Shown piece after piece: positions 1-11,519 of a stretch of 64,000 bases of DNA. The translations under genes were made by a program, and so were the position numbers. The first letter of the stretch is position 1, and each line of letters starts with the position of its first letter. The notes beneath the pieces were generated by a model that made no database searches, was not told where the DNA came from, and was given only the letters and a program-made list of their open reading frames with translations. Source of the DNA: Talpa occidentalis (lineage: Eukaryota > Chordata > Mammalia > Eulipotyphla > Talpidae); NCBI RefSeq assembly GCF_014898055.3, contig NW_023601212.1:48472329-48536328 (forward strand), given 5' to 3'.

Positions 1-714
1 GGTTTTAAAAACAATTGTATGAAGCAAAGTTGAATGAAAATCTAAGGCTATATAAAAGTATGAAATCATAATTTAATGACATGAGCATGACAACTGATTC
101 AGATTAATTATCAAAATTTGCAAGTTGAAAAATATAAGAGTTTTTAAAATTGTGGAAGAAGAATGATGTTATAATTTCATGTAATATTAAGATAGTCCTA
201 TAACTGCTCAGTACTTTCTTCTAAAAAGTAGACTTAACAAAAAGCAATGAGAAAACACAATGGGATGGATAGATTTCACCTACAAAATTATAAACTCTGA
301 TTATTTCTTAAGAACCCATTTATACATACATAAAAGAACTGAGTGACAAATTGCAAAATTGTTGCAAACAACTTTGGTACCTTGTTTTAAAGAATGCAAT
401 GAAAACAGCAATAGAGTCTGTTTCACTATATAAATGTAAATACTTTGCACAGACTATAATAGAGAAATCAAATGGCTAACTCACAATTATTCATCCTCAC
501 AGACAGTGAAATAATTGCATAGTAAAGCTCTTTAGCATACCCCTTTATAGCTACTATATAAACAGTATTTTACTCAGAGTGATAGAAGATACTATATATG
601 TCTCCCATCAAGTAAGTGTTGCATTGTATTATTTGCAACTAAACAATTCTTGATTGTTCTTAGCCAATACAGAGACTTAGTTGAATATAGTCCATCTTAA
701 AAATAAGAAACACT
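1..714. other. AT-rich unique DNA, nothing recognised
   Basis: No coding region, known repeat or RNA gene is visible. The stretch is AT-rich and full of stop codons in all frames. Confidence 0.5.
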
Positions 715-1914
715 ATCATTTCAGTGCCTTTCATGCCTAATGCTCTATTTTCCTACTCCCCCTAACTCTAAACTCATTGGATACATTCTACTTTAATGGG
801 GGCATTTTTGAAACTCCCATTCTTATTTCTGTCTTGCTTCCTAATGATCATTTTACACATCAATGATGATGCCTGTGATGCTGAGCTCAACATTCACATC
901 TCATTTTAGCATCCTAAGTGAATAGTTAATCAAGGAAACAAACTAACACACTGTCTCTTGCCTATGAATTAATTGGATTTACTCTCAAGTGACCACAGGT
1001 AAATGTTCTTGGCCCACATTCTCTTTGACCCTGTCACCCAGGATCATGACTCACTGTGATGGGATTTCTGGGAGGAAGGTCTCTGTGTGGATGACTGAAG
1101 TTCTCATTAGGTGGTAGGAGATGGAGGCTGATCCTCTATCCCAGACAACTGGGGAGAAAGGAGAGAAACATCAGTCCCTAAACAAGACTTAATGTCTACA
1201 AAAACAAAAACAGAAATAAGCTGTGTCCAGTCCACCCCAAGGTCACACACACACTGAAAGGCTGATATTGAGGATGTATTTACAGTTTCCTACTTTGCTC
1301 ATTAGGCACATTTTCCTCTTGTTATTATAACCTTTGAGTACACGATTATCTTTTGGGACACTGGTCAAAATACAAAGGAAAATTTTCTTGCTGATTATGT
1401 GTTCCCAAGAGATAGGTGAGATCTCAAAGGACTCCAAATTTGTTGTTCTTTGTTTCTATTTTTTTCCCTCTATTAACTCTCTTTCCTTCCAGAGGTATAA
1501 GTCATTATTATCTTATATGAAGGTTTTAGTTTTATACAACTGTCAAGGTGAGGAATCTGTTAGGATTTGGTTCGTTGCATCTTCAAGGTATTGTATCCTG
1601 GTCAAGGTACAATCTTGATATCACTGGAAAAGTTGCTACCCTACTTTTTAACAAGGGAAGAACTCTGTTCCTTTGCATAAAATAAAAGCAATACACTCCT
1701 GTGCTTCACAACACATTTTTCATAACAATTAGGTTTTACATGTTCATATAACAAGGCAAGAGATGTTATTTTGTCCCATTTTATAACATATTTGTTACTT
1801 AAGAGATGTATTTGGATATTTTATGCACTATAACTTGAGCTTAAAACCTTCTAGGAATTTTCTGATTTCACTTATATAAAAGTCCATTTGGTGAACTAGA
1901 ATTATTGTGAATTC

Positions 1915-2005
1915 CATTCTCCACTGCAGAATTGATTCTCAGAGAGGTTTAATGATCTGTTAAAGTTATAAATGAGCAAGGGATGGGGTTTTGATTGGGA
2001 TTCTG
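1915..2005 (-). mobile_element. MIR SINE fragment
   Basis: The segment reads like a reversed MIR core: a CTCCACTGCAGA...TCAGAGAGGTTTAATGATCTG...AAAGTTATAAATGAGC order matching the MIR 'gaggaaactgaggcacagagaggttaag' zone in antisense. The same element lies at the equivalent place in duplicon copy B (about 15205-15300). Confidence 0.5.
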
Positions 2006-2043
2006 CCAGGAAGCTCCCAGGTCTCAAACTGGAAGCTTGAGAC

Positions 2044-2190
2044 AGTGATTCTCAACCAGAAATGATTTTGATGCTCTAGATATTTGCCAATATTTGAAAT
2101 TATGCTATTTAAAAACATGAAATCCACAATTTTTATAATCCCATACAAGTGTTGTTCTACCACCAAAGTCAACAGTGAACAGTAGAGAAA
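2044..2190 (+). mobile_element. MER20 hAT DNA transposon, diverged
   Basis: It begins with the hAT terminal repeat form CAGTGATTCTCAACCAGAAATG and continues with TTTGCCAATATTTG, matching the start of MER20. The 3' half is badly decayed. Copies at about 15318 and 39925-40015 sit at the same place in the paralogous duplicons. Confidence 0.5.
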
Positions 2191-2375
2191 ACCTATTCTA
2201 GGCCAGTGCTTCTATTTCATTATCCACAGGAATCACCCAGGATCAGAGAACCATGTGTTATCCAATTCAGTACATCCTGGTAGGTCAACATACTGTGGTT
2301 CTAATATATTCCTGATGTTGTGGATAGTGCAAATCTTGGTCTGTCAGACACTCTTTGATTAATAGGCCTACTTCA

Positions 2376-3352
2376 AGTAACAATAGATAAAATATCTAAA
2401 TTTACAACTAAAGGAATTAGAAAAAGGTAAAAAACAAAGCAAAAAAAAAAAAAGAGTAATAGTGAAATGACAACATTCAGGGTAGAAATAAATGAAATAG
2501 ATATAAAAAAAACATAAAATATCAATGAAATCAAGAACTGGTTCTTTGAAAAGATTAAAAAAATTGACAATTTTTAGAAAGTCTCAATAAGAAAAAAGAG
2601 AAAGTTTTGAAAATAAAATTAAGAATGAAAGAAGAGAAATTACAACAGATACTGCAGAAATACAAAGATCATAAGATGACTAAACATGTCTAGACAGCAA
2701 CAAAGTGGACAAACTAAAAGAAATGGAAAATTCTTAGAATCATATAGTCTTCTGAGACTGATTCAGGAAGAAATACAAAATCTGAACAGACTGGTCGCTA
2801 ATAAGGAAACTGAAATGATAATAAAAAGCTGCCGACCAAACCAAAGTCTAGAACTAGATAAGTTCACGGGTGAATTTTACCAGTTTTCAAAAAGGATCTA
2901 ATACTCATCCTTTAAAAATTATTTCAAAACTGTGAAAGAAATTAAAAATTGTAGGGAAAGTTTTATAATTCATTATATGAGCTCAACATTACCTGTGATC
3001 CAAAATTAGACAAGGACGTCACAATAAAAATAACTATAGGCCAATATCTCTGATGGACATAGACACAAAAATTCTTAACAAACTTTTAGCAAACAGAATT
3101 AAAAAATACATTAAAAAGATCATGCACTATGATCAAGTAGGATTTATTCCAGAGATGCAAGTATGGTTCATATATTCAAATATATCAATGTGCTACACCA
3201 CATCAACAAAATGAAGGATAAAAACCATATGATATTCTCAATAGATGAATATAAGAATTTGACAGAATTCAACATCTATTTGTGATGAATAAAAAAAATC
3301 TCAATAAAATGGGCATAGAGGAAAGTACCTCAATATAAGAAAAGCCACATAG
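2376..3352 (+). mobile_element. Old L1, ORF2 portion (left half)
   Basis: Decayed L1 ORF2 in sense orientation. Recognisable pieces include the stretch between endonuclease and reverse transcriptase around 2525-2570 (encoding 'WFFEK' and 'KIDNF'-like residues), the 'IQNLNRL' and 'GEFYQF' region around 2770-2890, and the RT approach at 3040-3300 ('QVGFIPEM', '[13 protein letters not shown]'). Many stops and frameshifts break it. A younger L1 interrupts it at 3353 and it resumes at 5031. Confidence 0.8.
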
Positions 3353-5030
3353 GAGAAAACTATAAAACACTGTTAAAAGAAATAGAAGAAGACACAAAGA
3401 AATGGAAAGACATCCCCTACTCATGGATTGGAAGAATAAACATTATTAAAATGGCCATCCTACCAAAAGCAATCTACAGATTCAATGCTATTCCAATCAA
3501 AATTTCAATGTCATTCTTCAAAGAAATAGAACAATTATTGATGAAATTCATATGGATTCACAAAAAACCCCGAATAGCCAAAGCTCTCCTGAAAAAAAAA
3601 GAAGGGAATGGAGGCATCACACTCCCAGACTTCAAACTATACTACAAAGCCATAATCATCAAAACTGCATGGTATTGGCACAAGAACAGACATACAGACC
3701 AATGGAATCGAATAGAAAATCCAGAAATAAACCCACAGATTTATGGTCAACTAATCTTTGACAAAGGAGCAAAGACTATGCATTGGAGCAAAGAAAGTTT
3801 GTTCAATAAATGGTGCTGGGAAAACTGGGTCGCTACATGCAAAAGAATGAAGCTTGACCACTACCTCACACCATACACAAAAATCAACTCAAAATGGATT
3901 AAAGAACTAGACATAAGACCTGAAACCATAAAATATATAGAAGGAAATATAGGCGAAACACTACGGGATTTGCACATCAAAGACATCTTTACAGACACAT
4001 CACCCAAAGCAGTGATAGTGAAGGCAAAGATAAACAGCTGGGACCACATCAAATTAAAGAGCTTCTGCACAGCAAAAGAGACAATAACAAAAACAAAGAG
4101 AAACTCCACCGACTGGGAGAACATTTTTGCACACAACACTAATGATAAAGGACTGATCACAAAAATCTACAAAGAGCTGATGAGACTCAGCAACAACAAA
4201 GAAAATAATCCAGTCAAAAAAATGGGCAGAAGAGCTAAAAAGAAACTTCTCTGAAGAGGAAATGCAAATGGCCAACAGGCATATGAAAAAATGTTCAACA
4301 TCACTTGTAATCAGGGAAATGCAAATCAAAACTACCATGAGATACCATCTTACACCAGTGAGAATGGCACATATTAAAAAAACTAGCAACAACAAATGCT
4401 GGCGAGGGTGTGGAGGAAAAGGAACTCTTCTGCACTGTTGGTGGGAGTGCAAACTGGTCCAACCACTATGGAGAGCTGTGTGGAGATTTCTGGACCTACT
4501 AAACATGGAGCTTCCATATGATCCAGCAATTCCACTCCTAGGTATTTACCCAAAGGACACAGAAACATCAATTCCAAAGAGCACCTGCACCCCTATGTTT
4601 ATAGCAGCACTATTTACAATAGCTAAGCTTTGGAAACAGCCCAGATGCCCAAAAATAGATGACTGGATCAAGAAGATGTGGTACATATATACCATGGAAT
4701 ATTACTCAGCATTCAAAAAAGATAAACACATGCAATTTGCAGCAACATGGATGGCGCTGGAAGGGATCATGCTCAGCGAAATAAGCCAGAAAGAAAAAGA
4801 AAAATACCGGATGGTCTCACTCATAGCAGGAATCTAGAAAACTTAAATAAGGGACCAGGAAAATGAATAACTGTAAGAAAGTGAAAATCAAAATCAACAA
4901 AAAACTATGAACCAGAGACACTTTTTGGGAGGTGGGGGGCAGGAGGGGAGGGACCTGGGTCAGAATGGGGGGGTTGAAATTGTATGGGGAATATAAAAAT
5001 AAAATTTATTATTAATTAAAAAAAAATAAA
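3353..5030 (+). mobile_element. Younger 5'-truncated L1 inserted in the old L1
   Basis: The element holds the C-terminal part of ORF2, a 3'UTR and an A-rich tail ending near 5030. It begins abruptly inside ORF2 with codons for '[17 protein letters not shown]' and is nearly colinear with the full-length copy at 22521-29111. The flanks suggest an imperfect target duplication (AAAAGCCACATA near 3340 against AAAAGCATCCAAA near 5029). The 3'UTR has a purine, G-rich run at about 4926-4956, a common feature of mammalian L1 3'UTRs. Confidence 0.9.
3356..4837 (+). pseudogene. L1 ORF2 C-terminal fragment, one frameshift
   Basis: L1 ORF2 encodes the endonuclease/reverse transcriptase that L1 uses for target-primed reverse transcription. 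Only the part after the RT catalytic core is present. Conserved landmarks include [14 protein letters not shown] near 3612, WCWENW near 3810 and LKSFCTAKE near 4055. The C-terminal cysteine-rich motif, of form CX3CX7HX4C, lies at about 4399-4460 and is intact. A run of seven A at about 4214 shifts the frame, so the first open piece stops near 4254 and the next runs 4262-4837 to a TAG. No function is expected, since the RT core is missing. Confidence 0.85.
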
Positions 5031-6215
5031 AGCATCCAAAGTAGAAAGGAAGACACAAAGTGTTACTTTTTGCAGATGGCATGATTTTATACATAGAAAA
5101 CCTGCAAGATAGCATGAAAAAACTATTAGAAATAGTAAACAGAATTAAGGCTACAGATTTGATATCAAAATTGCTTATTTTCCTGTACACAAACATGAAT
5201 TATCAGGAAAAGAAGTTAAGAAAAAAAATTCCTTTTACAAATGTAATAAAAGAATGAAATAGCTACCAATAAATTTAACTGAGGAAGTGAATTTCCTATG
5301 CAATTTAAACTACAAGAATCTGAAAGAAGTTGAAGAAGTTGTAAAAAAAATGGAAGATATTCTTTGATGATGGACTGGATGAACTGACATTGTTGTCTAA
5401 AGCAATATATAGGTTCAATGCTATCTCTATCAAAATGCCAGCAACATTATTTTCCACAGAAATAGAACAAAAGATAAAATTTATTTGGAATTACAAAAGA
5501 CCTCAAGTAGTCAAAGCAATCTTTGTAAAAATGAACAATAATGGTAATGGATATATCATTCTCCCTGACTTCACACTCTACTACAAAGAGATAGTAATCA
5601 AAATAGCATATAAAAACAGAAACAAAGATGAATAAAACTAGTTTAGAGCCCAGAAATAAACCCACACATATATGGGCAACTAATTTATGACGAAGGAGTG
5701 AAATCATACATGGAGGATGAAAAATTATTTAATTGATCTTGGAAAAAATTGGGCAGCTACATGCAAAAGAATGAATCTAGACCACTATCTTATAAGTCCA
5801 CTATCTTACAATATACACAAAAATTAACTCAAAATAGACTAAAGACTTGAATATAAGACTTGAAATCCTAAAATACACACAAAAGCAAGATGAGAAAGTC
5901 TTGGATATTTTCGTCTCTGATGCCTTTAGGGACACATCTTCAGGGGCAAGGGAAACAAAAACAAAAGTAATCAAAAGGAATACATTAAAACAAAAAGTTT
6001 CTGCACAGTGAAAACCACCAAAGCAGAAAGGCAACTTACTCAGTGGGATAAGATATTTGCAAAACATATATCACACAAGGGGTTAACATTCAAAATATAT
6101 AAAGGAATTGTGAACTCAATAACAAAACCAAATAACTTAATAAAAAAAAAATGGGCCGAGGATCTGAATAGAAACTTCTCCGAAGAGGATATATAGGTGG
6201 TCAATAAGAACATGA
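5031..6215 (+). mobile_element. Old L1, ORF2 portion (right half)
   Basis: This continues the L1 begun at 2376. The start encodes the RT region around a degraded FADD box (LLFADGMILYIENLQ near 5062, with the second Asp of the box replaced by Gly). It then passes '[13 protein letters not shown]' near 5402 and '[11 protein letters not shown]' near 5560, and ends around 6190 with 'NFSEEDI'. Relative to L1 about 100 codons are missing around the younger insertion. No L1 3'UTR or tail is seen at the right end, so a later deletion probably removed it. Confidence 0.8.
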
Positions 6216-8339
6216 TAAGATGTCATCTATATATTCTCCTGGATGAACATAATTTTTAAACATTCTATAGAAATATTTTCTTACACATGTTGAGACTGAT
6301 CATATATTCTTTACTTAATTCTATATTTTCCCTGTAGCCCATGAGTGCCAGGAGGCATGTAAAAAGGTATTCATTTGCCCTATCCTTACCCCAGACATAG
6401 TTTGGAATAGTTACTGAATAAATATATAGCACATGAAGGAATAAGATTTATTATTACAGAAATTTCTTTGATGAGAGAAAAATAAGCAGTGAAATGCTGC
6501 TGTGTGAACATGCTAGAAGGAATATTTTCATATTCTGTGAAAGGGATTCATTATAACACAGGGGAAATGTTATATCTTTTAAAAATCAAACAGAAAGAAA
6601 CAAATAAAACATGAATGAAAATATCAGAGTCATCATACATAGTAAGGGTAGGTACATACCAAATCATTTCATGCTTCTTTTTGCTCCATTGTGCTTGTGT
6701 ATGTGTCCATTTAGAGTATTTGCATTTGCATATACAGATACATCCTAATGAAATGTAAAAATGCATGTCATCTTGTGAGATATGGTGAAGATAGAATAGT
6801 CTTAAAAGATAGCTATTTCCTGCTAATGCAGGAAAAGCTTTGTAAATGAAGAGTCTTCAGAAGAACTAGGTTGAAGAGAGAACAGGCAGTCAGTGTGGGA
6901 GCTGAAGTTACTCACACCCAGGACTACACACAGACAGGTCCTTTACTACTTCACTTGACTCATGGAATCCACCTCAGACACCTGATGTAATTGTGTGTCG
7001 TATCCATATTCTGTGTGAATTTATTTGATCATGCTTATTGCCCAGTGTGGATGAGGATAACCCTTCTGTCAAGTTCTCTTTCCTTTGTTATCTTGGTGTC
7101 TAATCTCTTTATCACAATCTTAATGGGTTCACTGTCATCTTGGGTTTGGTTTTCATCCAATAAATTAATCCTCAACATGCTGTACAAAGCCCTGATTGTG
7201 CAATGAGAGTTCCATGTGCCATGACAAACAGAATGACTTTATAAATGTTATTTACACTTGAGGACATTGTTCTACTCTTGTTTATCAAATTGTATTATTT
7301 CTTTTTTATCATACAAGATCCAAATAATCAGGACTTCACCTGCTTTGTTTTTGTATTTTTGTAATAGTAGTGAGTATTAGTACAAATATGTAGAAACAAA
7401 TTTGAGATAATTGAAATTGTCAAAAACAAAAAATGGCACAGAAATGAATTTAGATTAAATAGTGTGGTTTCAAAGCAACTGTACAAATTGAAATGAATAA
7501 AAAAAGTGAATGGAAATGAAAGACAAAATAGGAAAAATTTAGCAATATCAATATGGATTAATAGTTAAAAAGGCAAAGACCTAAAAAGAAAATATATATT
7601 ATACTCCTAGAATTCTCTGGCATATAGCACAGGCTTAGTTATTATTCTTAAATAAAGTATGAATCAGGTCTCAGTGCATATTAACATTTAATATATTATA
7701 AATTTGTATTTTAGTATATTTGGAAAGGCTGAATCATTGAATAAAATCTGGTACAAATGGCTATGAAAGCCACAGAAATGAAGTTGTTCCTCTCCTTCAA
7801 ATATCTTACATAAAATCATACAAGATGAATTATGATCTCAGTGTTGGAGTGATTTACATTTTTGATGAAGACCTAGAATACTGCATACAAAATCTAGGCT
7901 TGGCAAAATCATCGCAAATGAAACAGAAACTCAGAAGTAGATGATAGATGTCAATAAACTTTAAACATTTTTTATGGCCAAGAAGCTCCTCCAAAAGTCA
8001 ATTGAGAAACAATGGTCTGTAAAAATCACCTGAAATTCCAATTACTGCCAAACAAACAAACAAAAAAAAGGACAGAGTATGTAGAAATATAACAATACTT
8101 GGCAAATGAAAATAGTGATCAAATATATGGATATTTGCTCAAACTTAGGATTAATTTAAGAAAACAAGATATCTGTTCAACACAGATCAGCCCAGGGGAA
8201 AAATTAAAGAGCTATCACATTGAGCAGGGTTGGGACTTCTAAACACATAGAAAAGGAGTACCCTCTAATTTTGCTGGCTGAAATGTAAGGTTTTAAGTGG
8301 TTGCGGGAACAATATAAAGACATGTACAAATGTTACAAA
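6216..8339. other. AT-rich unique DNA, nothing recognised
   Basis: No coding sequence with a convincing product and no repeat I can name. Short open frames such as 6991-7206 look like chance in AT-rich DNA. Confidence 0.5.
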
Positions 8340-8357
8340 TACTGACAGTCTGTACCT

Positions 8358-8541
8358 CAGGATTTCTCCGTCTTGGTACTTTGGATTCTCTGTGCCAGAT
8401 GATTCTTTTTAGGGGTCTGTGGTGTGTGTTGTAAGATGTTTACAGCCCCCATGACCCCCATCTAGCCCTCCCCAGTGTGGCTGCCAAAAATGTCTCCGGA
8501 CATTGCTTAATGTCCCCTGTGGGAGAAACTGCCTCCAGTAT
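8358..8541 (-). mobile_element. MER20 hAT DNA transposon
   Basis: Reverse-complement match to MER20. CAGGATTTCTC opens the element, a degraded GATGATTCTTTTT block and GTAAGATGTTTACAGCCCCCAT follow, then CCAAAAATGTCTCCGGACATTG and TGTCCCCTGTGGG. This is an ancient non-autonomous transposon. It is not in the duplicon. Confidence 0.8.
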
Positions 8542-8791
8542 GACCAGCACCACCAACTGGCCATTGCCTGACCAGTGCCACTGGGCTGTGCCTGGCATCT
8601 CCAAGAGATGTCTGTCACTGCCTGATTCTCTGTATCACCTGCTGACTGGCACTACTGACCTGTAGCTGGTGCCCTTAAAATCTCTCTACCACTGTCTGCT
8701 CCTTGTCACTCCCTGCTGACCAGCTTTGTTGACCTGTGCCCATGCCACCTCTAGAGCTGTCTCCTATTGCTGTTGTCTCTAGTGATTCCCA
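8542..8791. repeat. 74-bp tandem repeat, about three units
   Basis: Three consecutive units start with GAC at 8570, 8644 and 8718, each 74 bp long. Aligned landmarks are GACCAGTGCCACTGG / GACTGGCACTACTGA / GACCAGCTTTGTTGA, then CTGTGCCTGG / CTGTAGCTGG / CTGTGCCCAT. A partial unit may begin at 8542. The units are diverged, so the array is old. It lies at the upstream end of a putative LTR and may be a repeated U3-type segment. Confidence 0.6.
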
Positions 8792-9082
8792 GCCTGGCCT
8801 CTGGATTACTGCACCTAGCTGCTATGGTGCTATCTCAGCAGTGCCACCAGTGATTAGCTTCAGCTGCCACTGTGAGTTGGGTCCTGGTCCACCATTTTTC
8901 ACTGTGCCACCAGCTCCAGGCTCTTATAAGAAAGACAATGTCATCATTTATGAGCAACTTTTGGTTTGGACTACTGCACACTGTGGACACTATCTGGGAT
9001 AGGACAGATGGCCATTTTTGGCCTTAGAAACTCTGTCCTTTTTCCCAATTTCCCCCTTGTAAATAAACCCGGTTGTTGTTAC
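8542..9082 (+). mobile_element. Putative solo LTR with polyadenylation signal
   Basis: An LTR is inferred from a GC-richer composition than the flanks, a tandem-repeated upstream part and AATAAA at about 9061 followed by a short R-like stretch ending GTTGTTGTTACA. There is no target duplication I can define and no internal retroviral sequence. It could instead be a different medium-copy repeat. Confidence 0.3.
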
Positions 9083-9179
9083 ACTCTATATTTGAGGGGT
9101 ATATTGCAATTGTAAGTGCATGGATGAGGACCCACAAACTGTGATATCACTCAGGATCGCACTGTTTCAATCTCACTGC

Positions 9180-9280
9180 ATGTGTATGTATAAAACTATC
9201 AGATGGTACCCCTTAAATTTACATGATATTATATGTCAATTATATCTCAATAAAGCTGGGGGAAAAGTGAAAAAAATTAT
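9180..9280 (+). mobile_element. Possible 3' end of an ancient L1
   Basis: The segment TATGTCAATTATATCTCAATAAAGCTGGGGG resembles the extreme 3' end shared by old mammalian L1 subfamilies, including its AATAAA. No upstream L1 coding sequence is visible. Confidence 0.35.
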
Positions 9281-9414
9281 CAAATATTAGCAATTTTCTG
9301 TGGTGCAGCTGAATATTTTTCTCAGATGAACAATGGTTCAGTTGGAGTTTGTATTTCTTTTAAAAATGACATGAAATACATGCTATTTTCATGATTAAAA
9401 AATTAAAAATGACT

Positions 9415-10338
9415 TTATTTTGGTTAATATCCTTCCATGCCTAATACTCTATATTCCTAATCCTCTTAACTGTAAAATTCTGTGGATATATTTTACTTTT
9501 ACTGGACACACTCCAAAACTCTCATTCTGTCTTCCAGTCAGGCTTCTTACTGGTGATATATGGTGTTGGTAATGCCCCCCCCACCAATTCTGAGTTCAAT
9601 ATTCACTTCTTTTTTTAATGTCATAAATAAAAACATTAGTTAATTTATAAAGGAAGTAAGTAAACACACAGTGACTCTTTGTCTTGGGCTAAATTGGATT
9701 GGTTCTCAGGTGATCACAGGTAAATGTTCTTGAGCCAAATTCTTTCTGACTTTTTCAGATTTATTGGGTTGTTGGACTCATCATAACGAGATTTCTGAGA
9801 GAAAGTTCTCCATATAAAAATTTGAATTTCACATTGGATGGTAGGTGATGGAGACTGAAGTACTGCCTCAGACAACAGAGCAGAAAGGAGTGAATCATCA
9901 GACTTTGAGTAAGAATTAAGATAGAGGACCAAAAAGAAATTCAAAAAGAAAAACCAGACTGTGTCCAAGGTTATATACACTGAGAGATTAGAGACAAAGA
10001 GATATTTAGTTTCCCACATGTGCTCATTAGGCACATTTCTCCATCCTCTGAGCACATGATTGACTTCCCTTTGGGGCACTGGTCTGGATAGCAAGGAAAA
10101 TTTTTATAATGATTGTCTATTCCCAAGATACAGAGTTAGATGTGTGGGAATCAAGTTTTGTTTTCATTTTTTCTCCATGAACTGTCTTCTAGATGTCTAA
10201 ATTTCCTGGCATCATATCAAATATGATTGAAAGTTTCTCCATGTCTAATACTGAGAAACCTGTTTGAATTATGTCCCTGGTATATTCAAAGCATTGACCT
10301 TTAGTTGGGACACAATCCATGACAGCTCTAGAAAACAG
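9415..10338 (+). repeat. Low-copy duplicon, copy B, left part
   Basis: Colinear with duplicon copy A from about 733 to 1640: CCATGCCTAATACTCTATATTCC near 9436, ATCACAGGTAAATGTTCTTG near 9713, a GGTGATGGAGACTGA block near 9845 and TGCTCATTAGGCACATTTCTCC near 10020. A minus-strand L1 inserted at 10339 splits the copy, which resumes at about 14855. Confidence 0.65.
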
Positions 10339-11204
10339 AATTTCTCCTTTTTTATTTTATATATTTTTTACATCATTTTTCATTTTTGCACAATGTATGC
10401 ATTTTCATCTTGGTTATAGTCCCCACACAATTCCCACCAACCTTGTTTTGATTCTACTCATTTCTCTACCACCCTCACCCCGTAGATGTGTCTCTGGTTT
10501 ATAGTTGCTTGTTGATTTTGATTTTTACTTTGTAATAATTAGTCTTTTTCCTGGTCCCTTATTTAGGTTTTCTAAATTCCTGATATGAGTGAGACCATCC
10601 AGTATTTTTCTTTTTCTTTCTGGCTTATTTCACTGAGCATGATCTCTTCCAGCTCCATCCATGTTGCTGCAAATGACATGAGGTTATCTTTTTTGATTGC
10701 TGAGTAATATTCCATTGTGTATATGTACCATATCTTCTCGATCAAGTCTATTTTTGGGCATTTGGGCATTTACAATAGTTTACCTAATGTAAATAGTGCT
10801 GCAATAAACATAGGGATGCAGGTGCCCTTTTGAATTAATGTTCTTGTGTCCATTGGGTAAATACCTAGGAGTGGAATTGCTGGATCATATGGAAGCTCCA
10901 CCTTTAGCAGATTGAGGAATCTCCACACAGCTCTCCATAGTGGTTGGACCAGTTTTCACTCCCACCAGCAGTGCAGGAGAGTTCCTTTTTCTCCACATCC
11001 TCGCCAACCTTTATTGTTGCTAGTTTTTTTGATATGTGCCATTCTCACTGGTGTAAGATGGTAACTTGTAGCTTTGATTTGCATTTCCCTGATTACAAGT
11101 GATGTTAAACCTTTTTTCATATACCTGTTGCCATTTGAATTTTCTCTTTGGATAACTTTATTTTTAGCTCTTCTGCCCATTTTTAGACTGGATTATTTAC
11201 TTTT

Positions 11205-11478
11205 CTTCTTTTTTTTTTAAAGATTTATTTATTTTATTTATTTATACAAGCACTGGGTACAGTGAGAAGCACGGGAGGGTGAGAGAATTCACCAGAGTCA
11301 GAGTGGAGAGCAGAGCAGGCAGTCTGACGAAGTACATGCTGAGGGGAGCAGCGGGTGACAGGAGAGGTCTGCGCACCATGTGAGACCCTCGCCTGGTGGC
11401 CAGGGATCAAACCTGCGCTGCAGAGGCTGCAGGCAGCTTCGTAGCCCAGCACTCATCTGCTGTGCCACCAGGGAGGCC
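11205..11478 (-). mobile_element. tRNA-derived SINE inside L1
   Basis: On the minus strand the head GGCCTCCCTGGTGGCACAGC is followed by A- and B-box-like promoter blocks, the TCTGTTGCTCCCCTCAGC-type body and an AAATAAATAAATCTTTAAA tail. The tail lies at about 11205-11245 on the + strand. Target duplication CTGGATTATTTACTTT is present at 11188 and 11479. A third copy starts at 11519, just beyond a U6 fragment. Confidence 0.9.
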
Positions 11479-11494
11479 CTGGATTATTTACTTT

Positions 11495-11519
11495 GTATAT
11501 GTGCTGCCGAAGCAAACAC
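11495..11519 (-). pseudogene. U6 snRNA 5'-end fragment (25 bp)
   Basis: The minus strand of this segment matches the first 25 nt of U6 small nuclear RNA (conserved core GCTTCGGCAGCACATATAC) with two differences, both C to T, near the 5' end. U6 is the spliceosomal RNA most often joined to L1 or SINE copies by template switching during reverse transcription. Here it lies exactly between two copies of the target duplication CTGGATTATTTACTTT, so it was added during an insertion event and is not a gene. It has no U6 promoter and is far too short to function. Confidence 0.8.

Larger units (their letters stand above)
715..2330 (+). repeat. Low-copy duplicon, copy A
   Basis: This segment aligns by eye with 9415-10338 plus 14855-15640 (same strand) and with 39740-41200 (opposite strand). 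Shared landmarks in the same order are CATGCCTAATRCTCTAT near 733, ACAGGTAAATGTTCTTG near 998, a block with TCAGTCCC or similar near 1175, TGCTCATTAGGCACATTT near 1297, then a MIR, a MER20 and a MER5-like element. Because the ancient repeats occupy the same place in all copies, they predate the duplication. No long open frame is shared, so this looks like duplicated flanking DNA of a gene cluster rather than a gene. Copy boundaries are approximate. Confidence 0.65.

Noticed and set aside
1334..1618. 94-codon frame in duplicon copy A, with partial translated similarity to 40417-40632
   Set aside because: The similarity follows from the DNA paralogy. The frame is not kept in copy B and has no known motif, so it is not called a gene.
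4054..4506. 150-codon minus-strand frame
   Set aside because: Antisense shadow of L1 ORF2. The same antisense frame recurs at 28229-28528 and 35530-35946.
9714..10094. 126-codon minus-strand frame in duplicon copy B
   Set aside because: Not open in copies A or C and no recognisable domain; considered chance.
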